A DNA stretch of 64,000 nucleotides from Rostratula benghalensis (taxonomy: Eukaryota; Chordata; Aves; Charadriiformes; Rostratulidae): contig VXAI01000244.1 in NCBI GenBank assembly GCA_013399305.1, forward strand, positions 240,800 to 304,799, written 5' to 3'. Both the position numbers and the translations under genes were made by a program. This document shows, in pieces, positions 23,874 through 37,565 of this stretch (positions are counted from its first letter, which is position 1; each line of letters starts with the position of its first letter). The notes under the pieces were generated by a model, which searched no databases, was not told the DNA's origin, and saw only the letters and a list, made by a program, of their open reading frames with translations.

Positions 23874-26800
23874 TGGTGAGTGCACAGGAGGCATGTTTTT
23901 AACCTTGATTGTGCACATTTTACACTACTGACTGCAGAACTGGTGCTCAGCCCCTCCTCTGACAGCCTGATCCGGGGCTTACTTGAGTCAACAGGAGCCT
24001 TTCTGTTTTCCTCAGCAATCTTTGGCTCAAGCATTTGCCATAAAAGCGTTTGGATCAAAGCACACGCCGTGCAGAAAGTCAGACAGGTAAAAGAGCATCT
24101 GCTGTGTTGAGTCACTGGGGTTCGTGCCACGCTCCAGACCACTTGTGGATGAGATCTGTGCTCTCTGCTGTGTCCGTACCAGTTCAGAGCAAGCTTAAGG
24201 GCAGCCTCTCCAATTTTAAGCAGAGGGAAAAATATTACCCGCATTTATGCTTCTCCAGCACCGTGGGCTTCAGAAAGGCTGTGGGAGTGTAAGTGCTGAG
24301 CACAGGGCAGGGAGCCTGAGGAGGGCTCTGAGATGACAAATTCACTGTTCAGTGCTTGGAGCACCTTGGGAGGACACGCCGAGGTGTCAGCAGAGAGACC
24401 CAGGGCCCCTGGCTGGTTGTGAGGGGCATGTCCATGGGCGGGGGGAAGGCTGGTTACGTGCATGACTTCAAACAACGACAAGTCTCAGGTGTCTTGAGAG
24501 CTGATACCCTCTTAAAAATATCTAAGATCACATTTGTGTGGTTTCAGAGTTTTCTCTCTTTTCTTGTGATATCCAGAGCAGGATGAAAATTTGTGAAGTC
24601 TCCCTGGGGATGCCCCAGGTTCTTTCCTGACAACCTGCAGAGCCAAACCAGCCCTTTCACAGCTTGGCCCAGTTGTGTCACCCAAACTAACGAGACCTGG
24701 GCAGCTCTGGAATGCAGCTACACACGAGGAGCAGAATCCTCTGGGGCTGTGAAAACTGCCTCCCTGTCACCACTACAAACCAGCTGGGGGTGTTCAGAGA
24801 AGAACTGTGGGAAGTTGAGCAGTGAGTTCGTTTCATGGCTTTTCCCTGCATTTTCTGGTCATCTGTTACCTGCTTTGATCCCTTCTGGTGTTACGTTTTC
24901 CCCATCACTAGGTTTGCCTCTCTGCTGGGAACCTGAAATTGTGTGCTCAGTTATAGGGTTCAATTTGCCTTTTGTGCCTCCTGCAAATCTTATTAAGTCC
25001 TGTTGTATTAAATGGGAGAAGCATGCAGTTAAGTCTGTGGTTTTCAAAATGCATTAGACTTCTTTTCAAGTATGCAAAGTGTAAATGGATTTTGTGCTTT
25101 GGGAATGTAGCAGTGTGTTTACAATTTTGGTTAGATAAAAGGATGCTGAGATGGCCTTTAACATTGATTTGGTGTTACGTTTTTCTCGGCTTTAATATAG
25201 CCTTAGAGATTCTTTTAGCATTTTGATTTACAGAATAAATCAGAAAATGAGTTTTATTTTATTTATCAGTCGGTAATGTGCTTTTCTCTCTGTTCTTCCT
25301 CAGTGTGGTTAGCCCTGAAAATAGTAGCCTGGGTAATCTCATTAGGTCAGGCTTGCTTCTTGCAAGGTTCCCAACGCAGGATGGTTTCAAACACTGAGAA
25401 ACCCACTTCCTGCAATGTTTTGGTATTTTTCTTGTGAATCCAACTCAAACCAAGCAGTTCAGTGAGCCATGTCGAGTATACATTAAACCTAAGCCTTTTT
25501 TAACCTGAAAAGAAGGCTTTCTGAGTAATGTAGCTTAAGTTTCAGGAGAACCTGGGAAACTCCCTTGGGTGAACGGGGGCAATATCTGTATATTATTGAT
25601 CCTTTGAGGTGACTGTAGAGGCATGGGGTTGCTCTCGCAGGAAAGAGGGGGCACAGAAACAGGCCTGGAGTTTTGACTTTTTCAAGCGCCTTCATTATTG
25701 AAACCTAAATTTAATTCCAGTTATGATTACTTTGAGCGTGATGCCAAGTCCTATATTACTTGATACCAAGTCCTATATTACTTGACCTACTTCAAAACTG
25801 TACGGAGAAATGTATCCACCAACTTGACCTTCCTTTTGTCATTTCACATCTCAGATGCCACTGTAGGAAACTTGGCATTAATTTTTCAACAGGGAGAGAG
25901 AAATTGGGGTAGACACAGAAACGTACAGGTAACAGGATGCATATTGTCACCGATCAACTAAAGCATGTGTTGTGCCCGAGAGACAGGGAATCTGCTGTTT
26001 TTTCTCTTAACCTGTGGTGTAGAAAGTCCTTGATAAACTGCTGGGTTTGTGCTGGTGTCACTCTGTGGCATGAAGCTGGAATAATGCAGTACGTGTCAGA
26101 CCTGCTGCTCCCTAACAAATGCCTGACTGTAAGCAGGAGGGGCAAGAAATAGGGATTTCAACAGGAAACAAATGAAAACACTCGTCTGAACCAGGAGAGG
26201 GTGAAATACCTGGGCTGTTGCTATATGGTTGGGCACAGCCCAGAGCTTTGGTGATGCTGTGGACAGACCTGCAGTGAATTCCCACCGAGCAGGGGTCCCT
26301 GTGGCAGCAGCGATGTCCCCGGAGCAGCGCAGGGCTCGGCTCGTGTCCAATCTGCCACGGGGAGCCCCGTGCTGTGACACCCTCCCTGCTTCTGAAACCT
26401 CAGTGAGGTCGGTTAAAGCTAAGCCCCAGCATCCTGCCTCCCTTGCCATCACCCACTGGTGTTGGAGAGGCTGTAGGCAGGAATAAATCACAGTGTGTTC
26501 ACCTTAAGCTCCTTCTTTTCCACCTACAAAGCCAGAATTGTGTAAAGACATCAGTAAGAGCAAGTCGTGCCCCTTCCCTGAGCAGGTTTCCAAAAGAGGA
26601 GCCCCAGCCTCTGGAAGGGCATTGTTGGCCTGTCTGTCCCTCGGTCTGTCTGCCTCTTGTTGCCCTGATCTGGTCCCCGTTAGGCTTCTGTGGCCAGGGA
26701 GAATTCTTTTGGTGATGCTGGATGCCTGATTTAATTCCCAAATAGGATGGATTCAGGACAGCCTGAGCAGCCCCTGCCCGTTAAAGTCAGCTTCTGCTTG

Positions 26801-29800
26801 GGCATCAGGAAAGGGAAGTGAGCAAAGTTTCCTCCTGTGAAATCGGTATTTGGAAAAGACGTGGATATGCCTTTTGTTTTAAATTCCATTTATAATTATG
26901 AATAAGAAGAACTTCCTAAAGGAATGTGCTGTGCTCATTTGATGGGGAAGGGTATCTTTTGCCTTCAGGGGGAAGAAAACCCGGGGAAAAGGATATTATC
27001 TGCAAAAGAAGCAAATTTCCTCAAGTTTTATAATTTTTTCCATACTATTGATAAGTAGTGCCATTTTGTCACAGCAGACGACATATTGACCTACTGTCTG
27101 TAATGTATTCTCTTAGGTCAAGTCTCAAATCGTTTTTTTTGTGTCTGAAGAAACGGGCTCAGCTGCTGAGTCCAATCAGAGAGAAAAGTGTTAAATCTAA
27201 AGCAGCTCTTGGCTGCTCAAGCCAGGAAAATATCCATGTTTTATTCATAGAAGGATCCTAGTCAACATCCTCCGGTTCCCTGGATACAACCGTGAGTCTA
27301 TAAATAGCTGTGCAGTGACACAGCAGCCTGGCCTGGGGACAGCAGGCGGTGGCACGGGGCAGGCAGGACTGGGGCTCTGCTCCCGCCTGCAGCCTCGCTG
27401 GAAGACGGGCAGGGAGCTGGCCCCAGCACCCCGGGAGGGCTGCAGTGCTGGTGCTGCAGGGCCCCCACCCCGGGGGTGGCTGCTTACCCCCCACCCGGAG
27501 CATCGTGAGGGGCTGAGCCCCCGTCACTCCTGCCCTGCCACAAGCTGCTCCCTGCCTGCTGCCCCCGGCGTCAGGCCAGGGCCACCCTGTGAGATGGAGA
27601 AGCTCATCTGGAGGGTTCTCCTTGCCCACCCAAAGCGGGTGTGTGGATGTTTAGCAGAAGAAAGCTTGAAGGAGTGGATAGACTTGGGCCAATGTAGAGT
27701 TGGGAAACACAAAATAAGCGTGTGCCTAGCTACCTGATGCAGGTCAGCCCAATGCATGTTCATAATAATTCTCCCTGTAGCTAAAACTGGCTAGATCCTA
27801 ATTTAATGTAAACTTAGGTGAGTACCGCTATAATAATTTACTCCAGACAGGGATGAAGGCCTGGGAGAGTTGCCTGGAGTTTCCCACATGTGCCTCAATC
27901 ATATTTTAGCATTGCTTTAAGAGTTCAACTGGCATAGCTGGCATAACAAATTCATCATGCCCCTACATGATTTATGTACCGGTGCTGATGTATGTCCTCG
28001 CTCTCCGTGTTTTCCAATGCATTTATCATTCTCACATGGTCATTTCTTTCCACTCTGCAATTCTTACTGGCTCCCAGTTTTTCGGCTGCTTCTGAGAATT
28101 TCTCAGGAACGTCATGTGGAACAGAAGAGCATTCATACTCAGCCCTGCCCCTGCCATCCTACCCAGCAGAGGGTTCAGCTGCAGCGTTCTACAGACTCAT
28201 ACACGAAGGTTTTATGATGCGCTATTAATGCCTTGTTTGATTTCAGCACAAATACAAAGATAGCTCTCTTTTGTCTTTATACTCCTGGGACCTCTAATGA
28301 GCTTTTCCCCTGACTTTAATATTTATTGGACCAGAATAACATAAGATTTAGGATTCTCTGGTAATGCAGATAGCCAGGAGCTGAGCTCCAATGCACAGCT
28401 ATGCTGCTTTTAGCTCCAGACACGACCAGCTCCTTCAGACATCACCCGTGTGGGCAGTGAGGGGACACCACAGGCAGGAGGGCCACCAGGTCCCCCTGGT
28501 ACAGCTGGGCATGTGCAGCAGCCCCTTCATTGCCCCCGGGCCCATTGGACCTGGGTGATGGTGGGTCTCAGGGGGATCCCTGCTCTGGGTACCCAGCTGG
28601 GGCCAGGGGGGATCCAGGCTGTGGCTCCCCCAGCACCCCCAGAGCGGGGTTTGGGGTGCAGTGAGGGACGGGGCAGTCGTGGGAGGCTCTTACCCCCCTC
28701 ACTGCGGGGTTCTGTGCCCAAAGGCTAAATAAAGCTCCTGTAGAGGAAGATGGGGGGGAGGAAGGGGAGAGGTGCAAGCTCTGCGGTGCCGCAGTGGGGT
28801 ACCTGCCTCTCCTGTAATTGCTGTGATGCACACCGAGTACTAGAAAGTTGTACAAGTTATTTTTAAATTGTGGAGGAAGTTATGTAAGGTGGATCATGCT
28901 AAGGGTTTATTTTATTTTTAATGACTATATTTAAAAATTCATTCAAATGCATAGAGGGACTTTTAATTACTAAATTTAAACTTTCAGGTGATACTTAAGT
29001 AAAGAAAAAAAAATATTTTTCATTAATTTTTTTTTCTGTCCTCCTTTTCCTTTCAAAGCAAAGGTAGGAGCAGGGTGCGAGGTTGTCCTGAGAGAAGACA
29101 GAGCTTCAGCCTGGGCATGAACTGCAAAAGCACAGCCCTATTTCACAATATCTTATACTTCACTGGTAATGCAAGCATCTTTCATTCCCCATTGCAGAAA
29201 CGAGCTCCAACTTGACCACTTTAATCTCCTCAGGGAGTGCCCGCTGTTGCTTTCTGCAGCTTTCCCCGTCTGGCTCCTGTGAAGGCGGTGGTGCTGGCCT
29301 GGGAGGGAGCAGGGTTGGGCAGAGCTGGTGCTAAAACCAGTCAGGAACTGGTTCAGCAACTGCGTGGGGATGTGCTTGGCTTCAGGCAGAGGGTTTGAAC
29401 ACCAGAGCCTGCCTAAATGACACACATCAGTGCTGGAGTGCTGTGTTGATCCACACGGAGTGCAGAACAGGGGGATGCTCTCAGGAGTGGAGCAATCAGA
29501 GCTTTCACAAATATGTGTTTCACTCAAAAAGAACAATTCTCCCGCTTCCCAAAAGAGAGATTTTAGGGCTCATGGTTTTAGTTTAACAGGATGATCTGGG
29601 GTAGGTGTGAGGGTTTTGATCTCAGGTGGAAATGAAGAGAAAAATAATCTTTTCTTAGGGGAAACTTTTAGGAAATGGAATAAGCTGGGAGCCAGTAAAG
29701 TGTTCAGGGATTTGGTGAGTTCTTAATGTCAGCCACAGCTCAGAGACGAGAGGAAGTTCATAGTCGTGGCCTTAAAGCTGCAGACACTTTCCATTCAATG

Positions 29801-31395
29801 TAGAATTTTAAACCAGTCTGAACTCGTATCTGTGCTTCAAATGGAAGGTACATTGGAGGTCTGGCTAAATAGGAGTGGATTATATAAAAAACCATTAATG
29901 TATTGTAGCTTTTTAAGGCATACCCATTTTTCTACATGCCTTCCAGAGACAGGATTACAAGTCTTTTAATGAGCATCCACTTTAAATCCTCTGGCCATTT
30001 TGCAATGTTTAGGAAGAACGTGGCTCTTTTCTTCCATGCCAAAAGCGACACCAGAGGAACACATATTTAATACAGGAATAAACACATCAGCAGCTCAGCC
30101 TTTGTGTTTGCCATCTAATGCTGTAAAGCATCCTAGAGAAGCCACAGTGCTCAAAGCAGGTTCTTTGTATTCCAGAGGCCTATTGTTTATCTTATTGACT
30201 AGCAGAGGAGAGAAAGAAAAAGTGCATTTTAATTAGCCAGGAGAACTTAATTCGTGCTGGAGGTCAGACTTCAGCTTGGCTGGGTTTTGTTTATGGAGTG
30301 AATCCACCCCACAAATGACTCTGAGCTTTGGGCAGGGATGGGGTCAGGATCTCATCCTGCTCTCCTGGCCTCCACGGGAAGCAGGTCCAGCCTGGCCCAG
30401 AACGTGGGGGACCCCCTTCCCTCTGCCCCTCTGACACCAGCAGAAGTGATGTCTTTTCCCAGCCCCTCCCTGTTCTGTGCCCCAGTTTCTGCCCCTGCCC
30501 AGGGAGGGGGATGGCACCGACCTCCCCAGCCCAGCTCTGAATGCAGGGGGTGATGTGGGGATAAACTGCTCTTTTGGGAAGAAACAGCCTAAATACACCC
30601 AGAATATTACTTTCTCCTTTCTCCAGCTTGTGCCTTTGTTTTGTTCAAGTGACAGCGCTGAAGGGGGCACAGAGATTTTACAAGTCTTTGAGCTGTATTG
30701 CCTAAAGGGAACACAAAAAGGTTCTCCCATCTAGTTTTATTGAATATAACCAATCAGGCACAATTGATTGCTCTGAAGTATTCCCAAACCTCATGCTTCC
30801 CTGAATGGGAGGCTTCAGACACGATAATTGAAGTAATTCAAATCCTCCGTAAGAAACAACCTTATTGTCTCCTGCTGTGGATGTCTTTGTAATTATGGAG
30901 ATGGAATTGGTTATCTTTCTGCCAGTGGACTCTAATGAAAGAGGTGGCTGTGTAGTTAAATGGGCCAAGAACCGACTTTCAACCCTCACAACATGATTCA
31001 GATAAATTCCTGCTCTGGCAACAGAACGGACTCCGATTAGAGGCACGCAAAGACTTTTGTGGGCTTTTCTGAAGGCATGGTTTCCCATCTACCTGCCTAA
31101 TGAATGGCAGTGAAAGCATTTGGAAGAGCTCCCTTCACAGATTTCTACCCCTTTCATCTTGGATCTGGTATTGTCAGGTCTCCCATCCTTCCTGCTTTGC
31201 CTCTTTAGGTGCCAGTTGCACCGAGCAGTTTTAAGTTCTCTCCTAAGCTCAGGGAACAGCCCAGAGCTGCTCCTGCTCCCGGGGGCTGAGGGGTGGAGGA
31301 AGAGGAAAATCAAGTTCCCTGGAGCATGAGGGTCTGCCCGTGGCTGCTGAGCAGGACGGGGCTGCGGGAGAAGCGGCATCCGACGCGGAGCATCA
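23874..31395 (-). other. KCND3: KCND3 intron 2, segment with no exon seen
   Basis: Apart from the 22-bp duplication, this holds a GC-rich block (27309-27600), another at 28.45-28.73 kb, and an AT-rich region at 28.85-29.04 kb with A9 and T9 runs. 30.72-30.96 kb is low in repeats and rich in ATTG and TAAT motifs. No exon or RNA gene is recognised. Confidence 0.5.
25744..25787. repeat. Tandem duplication, 22-bp unit
   Basis: CCAAGTCCTATATTACTTGA occurs at 25744 and again at 25766. The first 20 bases of the two copies are identical. Confidence 0.95.
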
Positions 31396-31665
31396 GTGCC
31401 CCACAAAGCTGTTAATGATTTGCGGTGGTTGATGATTCACATCAACAGGAACTTCGATGCCGTCTGTGAGAAAGGGGAGAGGGTCATTGCTCTAGGGCCT
31501 TTTAATTACCCTAAATACATGCAAATCTTCCTAAAATATGGATTAGATGCAAGTTGTGCAAATCCTCAGGAAGTGCTTCCAGCCCTTATGTTTGCCCTCT
31601 TTAAACCGCATGAAAACTGCGAGATGAGTCCAAATGTGTCTTGTCTGACACATCTTATAAAATGA
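31396..31665 (+). other. Unrecognised 89-codon open frame in repeat-free DNA
   Basis: An ATG-to-stop frame of 89 codons with balanced amino-acid composition (for example FDAVCEKGERVIALGPFNYP). It has no recognisable domain and no clear acceptor at its left edge. It is antisense to KCND3. More likely a conserved non-coding element or chance than a gene. Confidence 0.15.
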
Positions 31666-32006
31666 TGAAGCTGAAGTATAAAGAAACCCAGTTTCTTCCA
31701 CCTCTTTTTGCATAAAGTGCTCATTGTTAATTTAGTTCTGAACGATACTTGATGGATGGTACCAGGTAGGTTTCTCCATTATTCTTTCTCATCTGCTCGA
31801 TATACAATGTAAGGGAGCTGAGCAAAAAATGAGGCGGCTGACGAAATTCAAATTGTGATTCATTTACGCAGCAATTCCAGCATCCATTAAAAATAATCCA
31901 TTAAATATTGTCCTCTGCTAAATTTAGAAGATGCTCAGGTGTGTCTGCTCTTGTGCTGCACACAAATTTTTAATACAGATTTAATCGTACTGAGTGTTAG
32001 GGGAAA

Positions 32007-32020
32007 GAGCTAATTAGCTC
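32007..32020. promoter_or_regulatory. 14-bp palindrome GAGCTAATTAGCTC
   Basis: Perfect palindrome centred on TAATTA, a homeodomain dimer-type core. It sits inside an AT-rich, repeat-free stretch at 31.8-32.16 kb. Confidence 0.45.
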
Positions 32021-33613
32021 GACAAATTTAGAAGGCGGTAGTATATTATATGGGAAGAAATGGGTGATTAGATATTATTCACTGTGAAAGTGACTGGCCC
32101 TGGGGAATATCTTTAAGGATATTATATGACATAATACTAGTTTAAAAATTGAGAAAGTAGAAGGTTCACATCATCCTCAAGATTCTTCCTTGCTTCAAAA
32201 GACATTTTCCCCGCGGTAGTTTTGAGCACTGTTTGGGCAGTGGAGTTGTGGTTCTGGGCTGGGAGAGGAATGGTCCCGCTGGCAGGTCCCTCTGCAAACT
32301 GCTTTGATGCATTACTGTCTGGAACTTGGGTGATTTCTGCAAATAATGGCCTTCATTTATGCCCATAAATTGTATTTTTACAGTCTTCATAAAACTGTCG
32401 ATCAGCCATATACAGCTGGACCCCTTCTCAGCGTTTTTCAGTATTATGCTTCTCCTGGGAAAGCAGATTTAGAAAGGGGGAGGGGGGGTATTTTCTTTAA
32501 ATAACTAAGAAAGTCTATTTGTTAACGTGATACAGTGAGGAAAGTCTCGGTGTTAATGACTTTGCTGAGCTTTAATCACCACAGAAGATAAATGTAGCAC
32601 GGTGGGAGTTAAGGCCCATGGAAAGCAGGAGGAAGCTGGGTTTTTACAGCAGCCATTGTCACTGCTGTATTTTCCAGCTCTGCTCACATCACTTTGTGTT
32701 TTTCTGTCTAACGTGAGCCCCCCCAAAGCTGGGGGCTGTCCCTGGGTGCCTTTAGAGCCATCATCCCCAGGTTTTCTCTGCCCCAGACTGCCTGGACCGG
32801 GACGTCCCTCTCCCTCCTTGCCCCATCGTGCCCATAAAAGAGATTCAGGGCTGCCTTCAGCAGCTTGTTCCATCTCCTAAGGTCATTTCATATTGCTCAA
32901 AGAAAGGTGGAAAATATGTCAGGCTATCTGCTCACTCCACAGACCCAGTACAGGTGTGATTGATATAATATGTCATTGCTAAATTGGTCAAACAAAAAAA
33001 TAATTCATTTCAGTTCCCTTCCGCTTGTCCTTCCACCCTCCAGCACCGCATTCTTGAGGCAGAAAAGCGGGTATTTACCTAGAGCACTTCAACTCTAGTG
33101 ACAGGCAGAGGGAGAGATTAGTTGAACTAGAAATACTGCAACTGGTTTAAAACCAGTAATAATAAAGGCATGTGGTGTTCCCTTAGCAGCTCTGCTGCCG
33201 TAGTGGCCAGCACAGCACTGGGGCCCGTGGAGCCCTGCTTCGGGCTGGCTGGACTCTGCACCCTGCATGGGAACTGTGGCACCAAAATGAATCGTGAGCT
33301 TGTTTTGTCCTAAAGCACACATCATTTTTCTCTCTTCTAAAGCAAATTTCTGTCTCGTCCTTCTGAAGGGGTTCATTTAATAGCGTGTGAAATGAAATGT
33401 CAACAAGAATTAGAACAAATGGCGTTGTGATTCCCAAGAGACAGAAAGTTTCTGCTGGGAGATGTTTCCAGGCAGCCCATTGTGGGAAGAGGGCTCAGGT
33501 GGTGCTGGCTCCTCCGGTGCATCCAGTGCCAGAGCCCTCGGCCCCTGGAGCTGCAATTTGGGGAGGGTCCAGGGATGAGATCTTGGGAGAACCCCAGTGA
33601 GACCCTGGCCTTA

Positions 33614-33646
33614 AAAATCACAGAATCAGAATGGTTGGAAGGGACC
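33614..33646 (-). mobile_element. CR1 LINE 3'-end fragment, short
   Basis: AAATCACAGAATCAGAATGG followed by TTGGAAGGGACC matches the reverse complement of the CR1 3' end (GGTCCCTTCCAA...ATTCTGTGATT). Any further extent to the right is too diverged to place. Confidence 0.7.
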
Positions 33647-36600
33647 AGTGCCCTCCCAGTGCTTTTGTGGGGACATCCCCTCCCATCCCTTCCAACTTCT
33701 GCCCTCCCTTCTCCCACCAAAGATGGGGTCTGTGTCTTTCAAGCCCCCAGTTCACACTCTGGGTCCAGGCAGGGCCGTGCTGAGCACCCCTGGGGCAGGG
33801 TGGCAGCAAGGGGTGCAGACCCGACAGACTCTGCTCCTGCCACCCGAGTCACCAACCCCTGGGGACTATTGCTTTTATGAGCCCTAAAACCTGTTGTTGA
33901 TGGAAAGTTTAGAAAAGACACGAAAACATAAATGTGGGGCATGCAAATAAATCTTCCTGGCGAACTTGTTCACTAGACTCATTATTATGGAAATAAATTT
34001 AAAATGTGACTTTTCAGAGCTGCTGAAAGCCATCGCTTCCTCGAGCTTCGTCTGCCTCTCCCCTGAGCGAATGCCAGCACCTGTGGTGTGTGGGGAATGC
34101 TTCTCAGATGTTGCTTGTTTTGAAAGTAATTCCAGGGAAATAAAACCCCCTGGATAATTAGGAAGTCTCTGTTTGTGGGATGAGTCTGTCACCCCTGGCA
34201 CACTCAGCTGTGGCCCATTCGTATCCCACAGGGGCTGCAGAGCTGTTGCTGGGACGTTGCTCCCAGCACAAAGCCCAATTAGGGAAAGGTTAGGGTGCAA
34301 TTAAAAATCAGAAAGTGCCCTTTATTGCAAAGTGAAGTTGGATTTTACATCTGTAAACTGGAGGTGTCAATGTGTATTTAGGAAGGTGCTGAACTTCAAT
34401 ACATATTTGTAGCTTATTCTGGCACTCATGGTGAAGCTGCAGAAACGCCACTAAACCTCACTACTCTTCAGCTATTTATGTCTTTTGTGCTGGTGGTCCA
34501 GAGACCATGCAGGGAGGTTCCTTTGCTGCAATAAGAAACCTGTTGCTATTCTATTCAGGGCAAAAAGCAGCAGGAATGTGCAGCAAAGCTCCAGTTTGCC
34601 TGAGCAGACTTAGCAGATCTGCAAATGGCACATATGGGTCTAACATCTGTAATTAAACTGATTGACCTTTCCATGTGCAGGCTGGAGGGGAGAAAAGAAA
34701 AGTACTAGAGAAGATGGATTGAGGAGTGAATGAGATGCCAAAGTAAATCTCATTTACCCGTCCCATGTGTCAATAGGGAGCTGGGAGAACATTAGTCTCT
34801 GAAATCATCTCCCGTCACCAAAGCCATCTCAGACACCAGCTGTCTGGAGTGCAGGGCTCTCACAGGGCACGGGCCTGGCTGCACTTTGGCTGCCCTGAGG
34901 GGTGAGATGGATTCACACGGGGGGCACTGCCACGGCCCAGGCACAGACAATTCCCCTCTTCCTAAAACAGGGTGTGCAGGGCAGCACTTTGGAAACGATG
35001 AGAGAGACCTGGGTCCTGCCACCTCTGTCCTCAGGGTTCTGTTTTCTCCCACTCAGTACCAATGCGTTGGGGTTTTATTCCAAGAAGGGTATTATTTTTC
35101 TACCATACCTGAGTGCTAACACTTTAAAATCACTTCACATCAATGCCCAGTTACTCAAGCCTTCAGTCTTTTATTTTATGGCTGTGTTTTATCATGCACA
35201 GTGGTGTGATTGCTTTTCAGATCTTACACGCAATGCTCAAGAATCTTTTTCATACCCGCTCCCCCTGATCTGCTCCCAGCTGGGTGCAGCTCAGGCTGTG
35301 GCTCAGGGATACGCTCAGGGATTTCAGGATGGCAGATTTTAGGATGTTTCTTGAGGCCACTGGGTGCTCTGGGCCGTGGCCCCTGACTTTCTTGATTTCT
35401 TTTATTCACTGTGTTTCCCCAGAAAGGTCCCTTACTCCCTTGTTGTGGCAGTGACCCCAGCCTGGCTGGAGGGTTCCGTGCCCTGCACATCGTGGCTGCA
35501 AGTGGGCAGTTGTCTGTGGTGTTTCACCAGCCGGTGGCAGAGTGGTACGAGGGAAAAATATGCAATGAATAATGATTAGACCAAGTGATTGTTTTTAAAT
35601 TCCAAGGCTGGGCTCTGGGCTCTGCCCTGTGACCGAGGAGGTGACTGTTGGAATTGGTGCTGGAGGCTGTGACGGGGAGCAGTGCTGGGGCACTGCCCTG
35701 CTCCTGAGGAGCGTGGGCATCTCACAGGGAAAGGCTCTGCCGTCAGAGATTTGGGGTGCTTTTCCTCCTCTGTTTACAGGTGGCTTAAGCAGAGCTGCAC
35801 AAATGTTCTGCATTTCCCTATAAATCTGTTTTTTCCATGTCTGTTCCCTGTTCTCCTGCGACTGAGAACTGCCTGTTTCACAGCTGAGGGGAGAAGGATG
35901 CTCTATTTTATCAAAGATTGGATTATTTAGGAAAACCAAGAAATGGTTCTGAAACGGTCGAAAATGCAATTAAAAGCACTTAAATTGCCTATTCCTTATT
36001 TGGAGATGTGGTTGGTTTTGGTGAAGGGACCTTTCTCTGTGGACAAGAGGAATCTGGAACTGCTGCAGGTCGGGCTCTGGTGTCAGCTCTGCCGAGCTCC
36101 GTGTTCTGTAGCCAAGCAACCCCGTGGATAAAGGCAGTCAAAGACCCCCATGTTTACATGAAACCTGGTGTGGGTTTATCCCTTTTCAGCTACTGACTGG
36201 GAGCAACCTTAGTCTTTTGCTACAAGACATAACATTACAATGCTATTTTTATTTTATTGATTTAACCTGGTCTTCAACAGAGAGGGGCAGAAAATTGCAT
36301 TTGAAAGATAAGTGGACAAAAAGATCTACAGGATGGATTGCATCTTAGCCAGCAAACTGACTGCTGTGATTACATTTTGTTATGCTAAGTATCTGGACTA
36401 TATGTGGTAGGCCAGGTTTTGCTAAAAATCAAATTTTACCATAGAACAGCGTGTCCAAGAGTACTTTAAAGTGGATTATATGGTATAAGCTCCAAACCTT
36501 ACATTATATCGTAACCTGAATGGACTGATTTTGCTGCTATTTAGCATCTTACATAGAGTGGGGAGGTACTTGCCACAAAGTGCTTGCATTCCACTCCAGC

Positions 36601-37487
36601 AGTCTGTGGTACTGAGCTGCCTGTTGTGATGCTGCTGGCTAAAGTTTTGAAGGACACCCGGGTGCCTGAGGCACAGACATCCTGCCTTCTGCAGACGAGC
36701 TGGTTTTTGATTCTGGCCCAATGTATAGCTAGGATCTACTAAAACTGATAAAATAAGGCAAATTTTAACAGGAGGAAGGGCCGGTTGGGTGGCAGTGATC
36801 CCTGCAGGCAGAGGAGGTGTCCCCGGGCTGAGGGACACCCTCCTGGCAGAGCCCGCAGGATGTCTGTGCGCTTCTTTACACGTGTGCGTTCCTTTCTTGC
36901 CTAGATGATTCTGCAGATTTGTTATTTATAGTATTTTAGTATTAAATAATAAATCAGCATCTGGGCACGAAACAACTTCTGTTTGCATTTTGCTAAATCA
37001 TTTTCAGTCTTTCCCTATAAGGCAGGAAAATATAGACCTGTAGCACATCTTTTATTCTGTCATCTATAATTCTCTGTGATTATTTTTTTTCACCATTCTC
37101 TCCTTTTATCTGTGAGAGGAGATGGAGTTCTTTGATATTTTATTTAGACAGCATTGCACATTTGGGAGTAAGCTGTTTGAGTTGATTAGGGATGACCTTA
37201 TGGTGTGGCTGGGCCACCTCCTCTCTGGCCTTGTGGCCAAGAGGTGGGGACGGTGCCTGTCTTGCAGCAGAATTGGTCTGGGAGGATGGGGGATATCTGA
37301 CTGCATGTGCACCTGATGAAATTCCAGAGAACTGGGGATTCAGTGTAGCAGAGATTTTTCCATCTATAAAGTCTGTTGCCCTGTGGCTGGTGCACAGGGA
37401 AGTTTGGATCTCTGTCATTTCACAGCCAGAGGAGGAATCGAAGTCTCACTGGACTTTGAGAACCCTGGCACAGAGGTACACAGAGCT

Positions 37488-37565
37488 GACACACACAGGT
37501 AACACACACAGGTAGCACACACAGCTGACACACACAGGTAGCACACACAGCTAACACACACGACA
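37488..37565. repeat. CA-rich minisatellite, 13-bp unit, six copies
   Basis: Units GACACACACAGGT, AACACACACAGGT, AGCACACACAGCT, GACACACACAGGT, AGCACACACAGCT, AACACACACGACA follow in exact 13-bp register. GGT and GCT ending units partly alternate, hinting at a higher-order 26-bp duplication. Confidence 0.95.

Noticed and set aside
24593..25057. 154-codon plus-strand frame
   Set aside because: Peptide shows no domain and the local DNA has no splice signals or repeat-protein similarity that I recognise.
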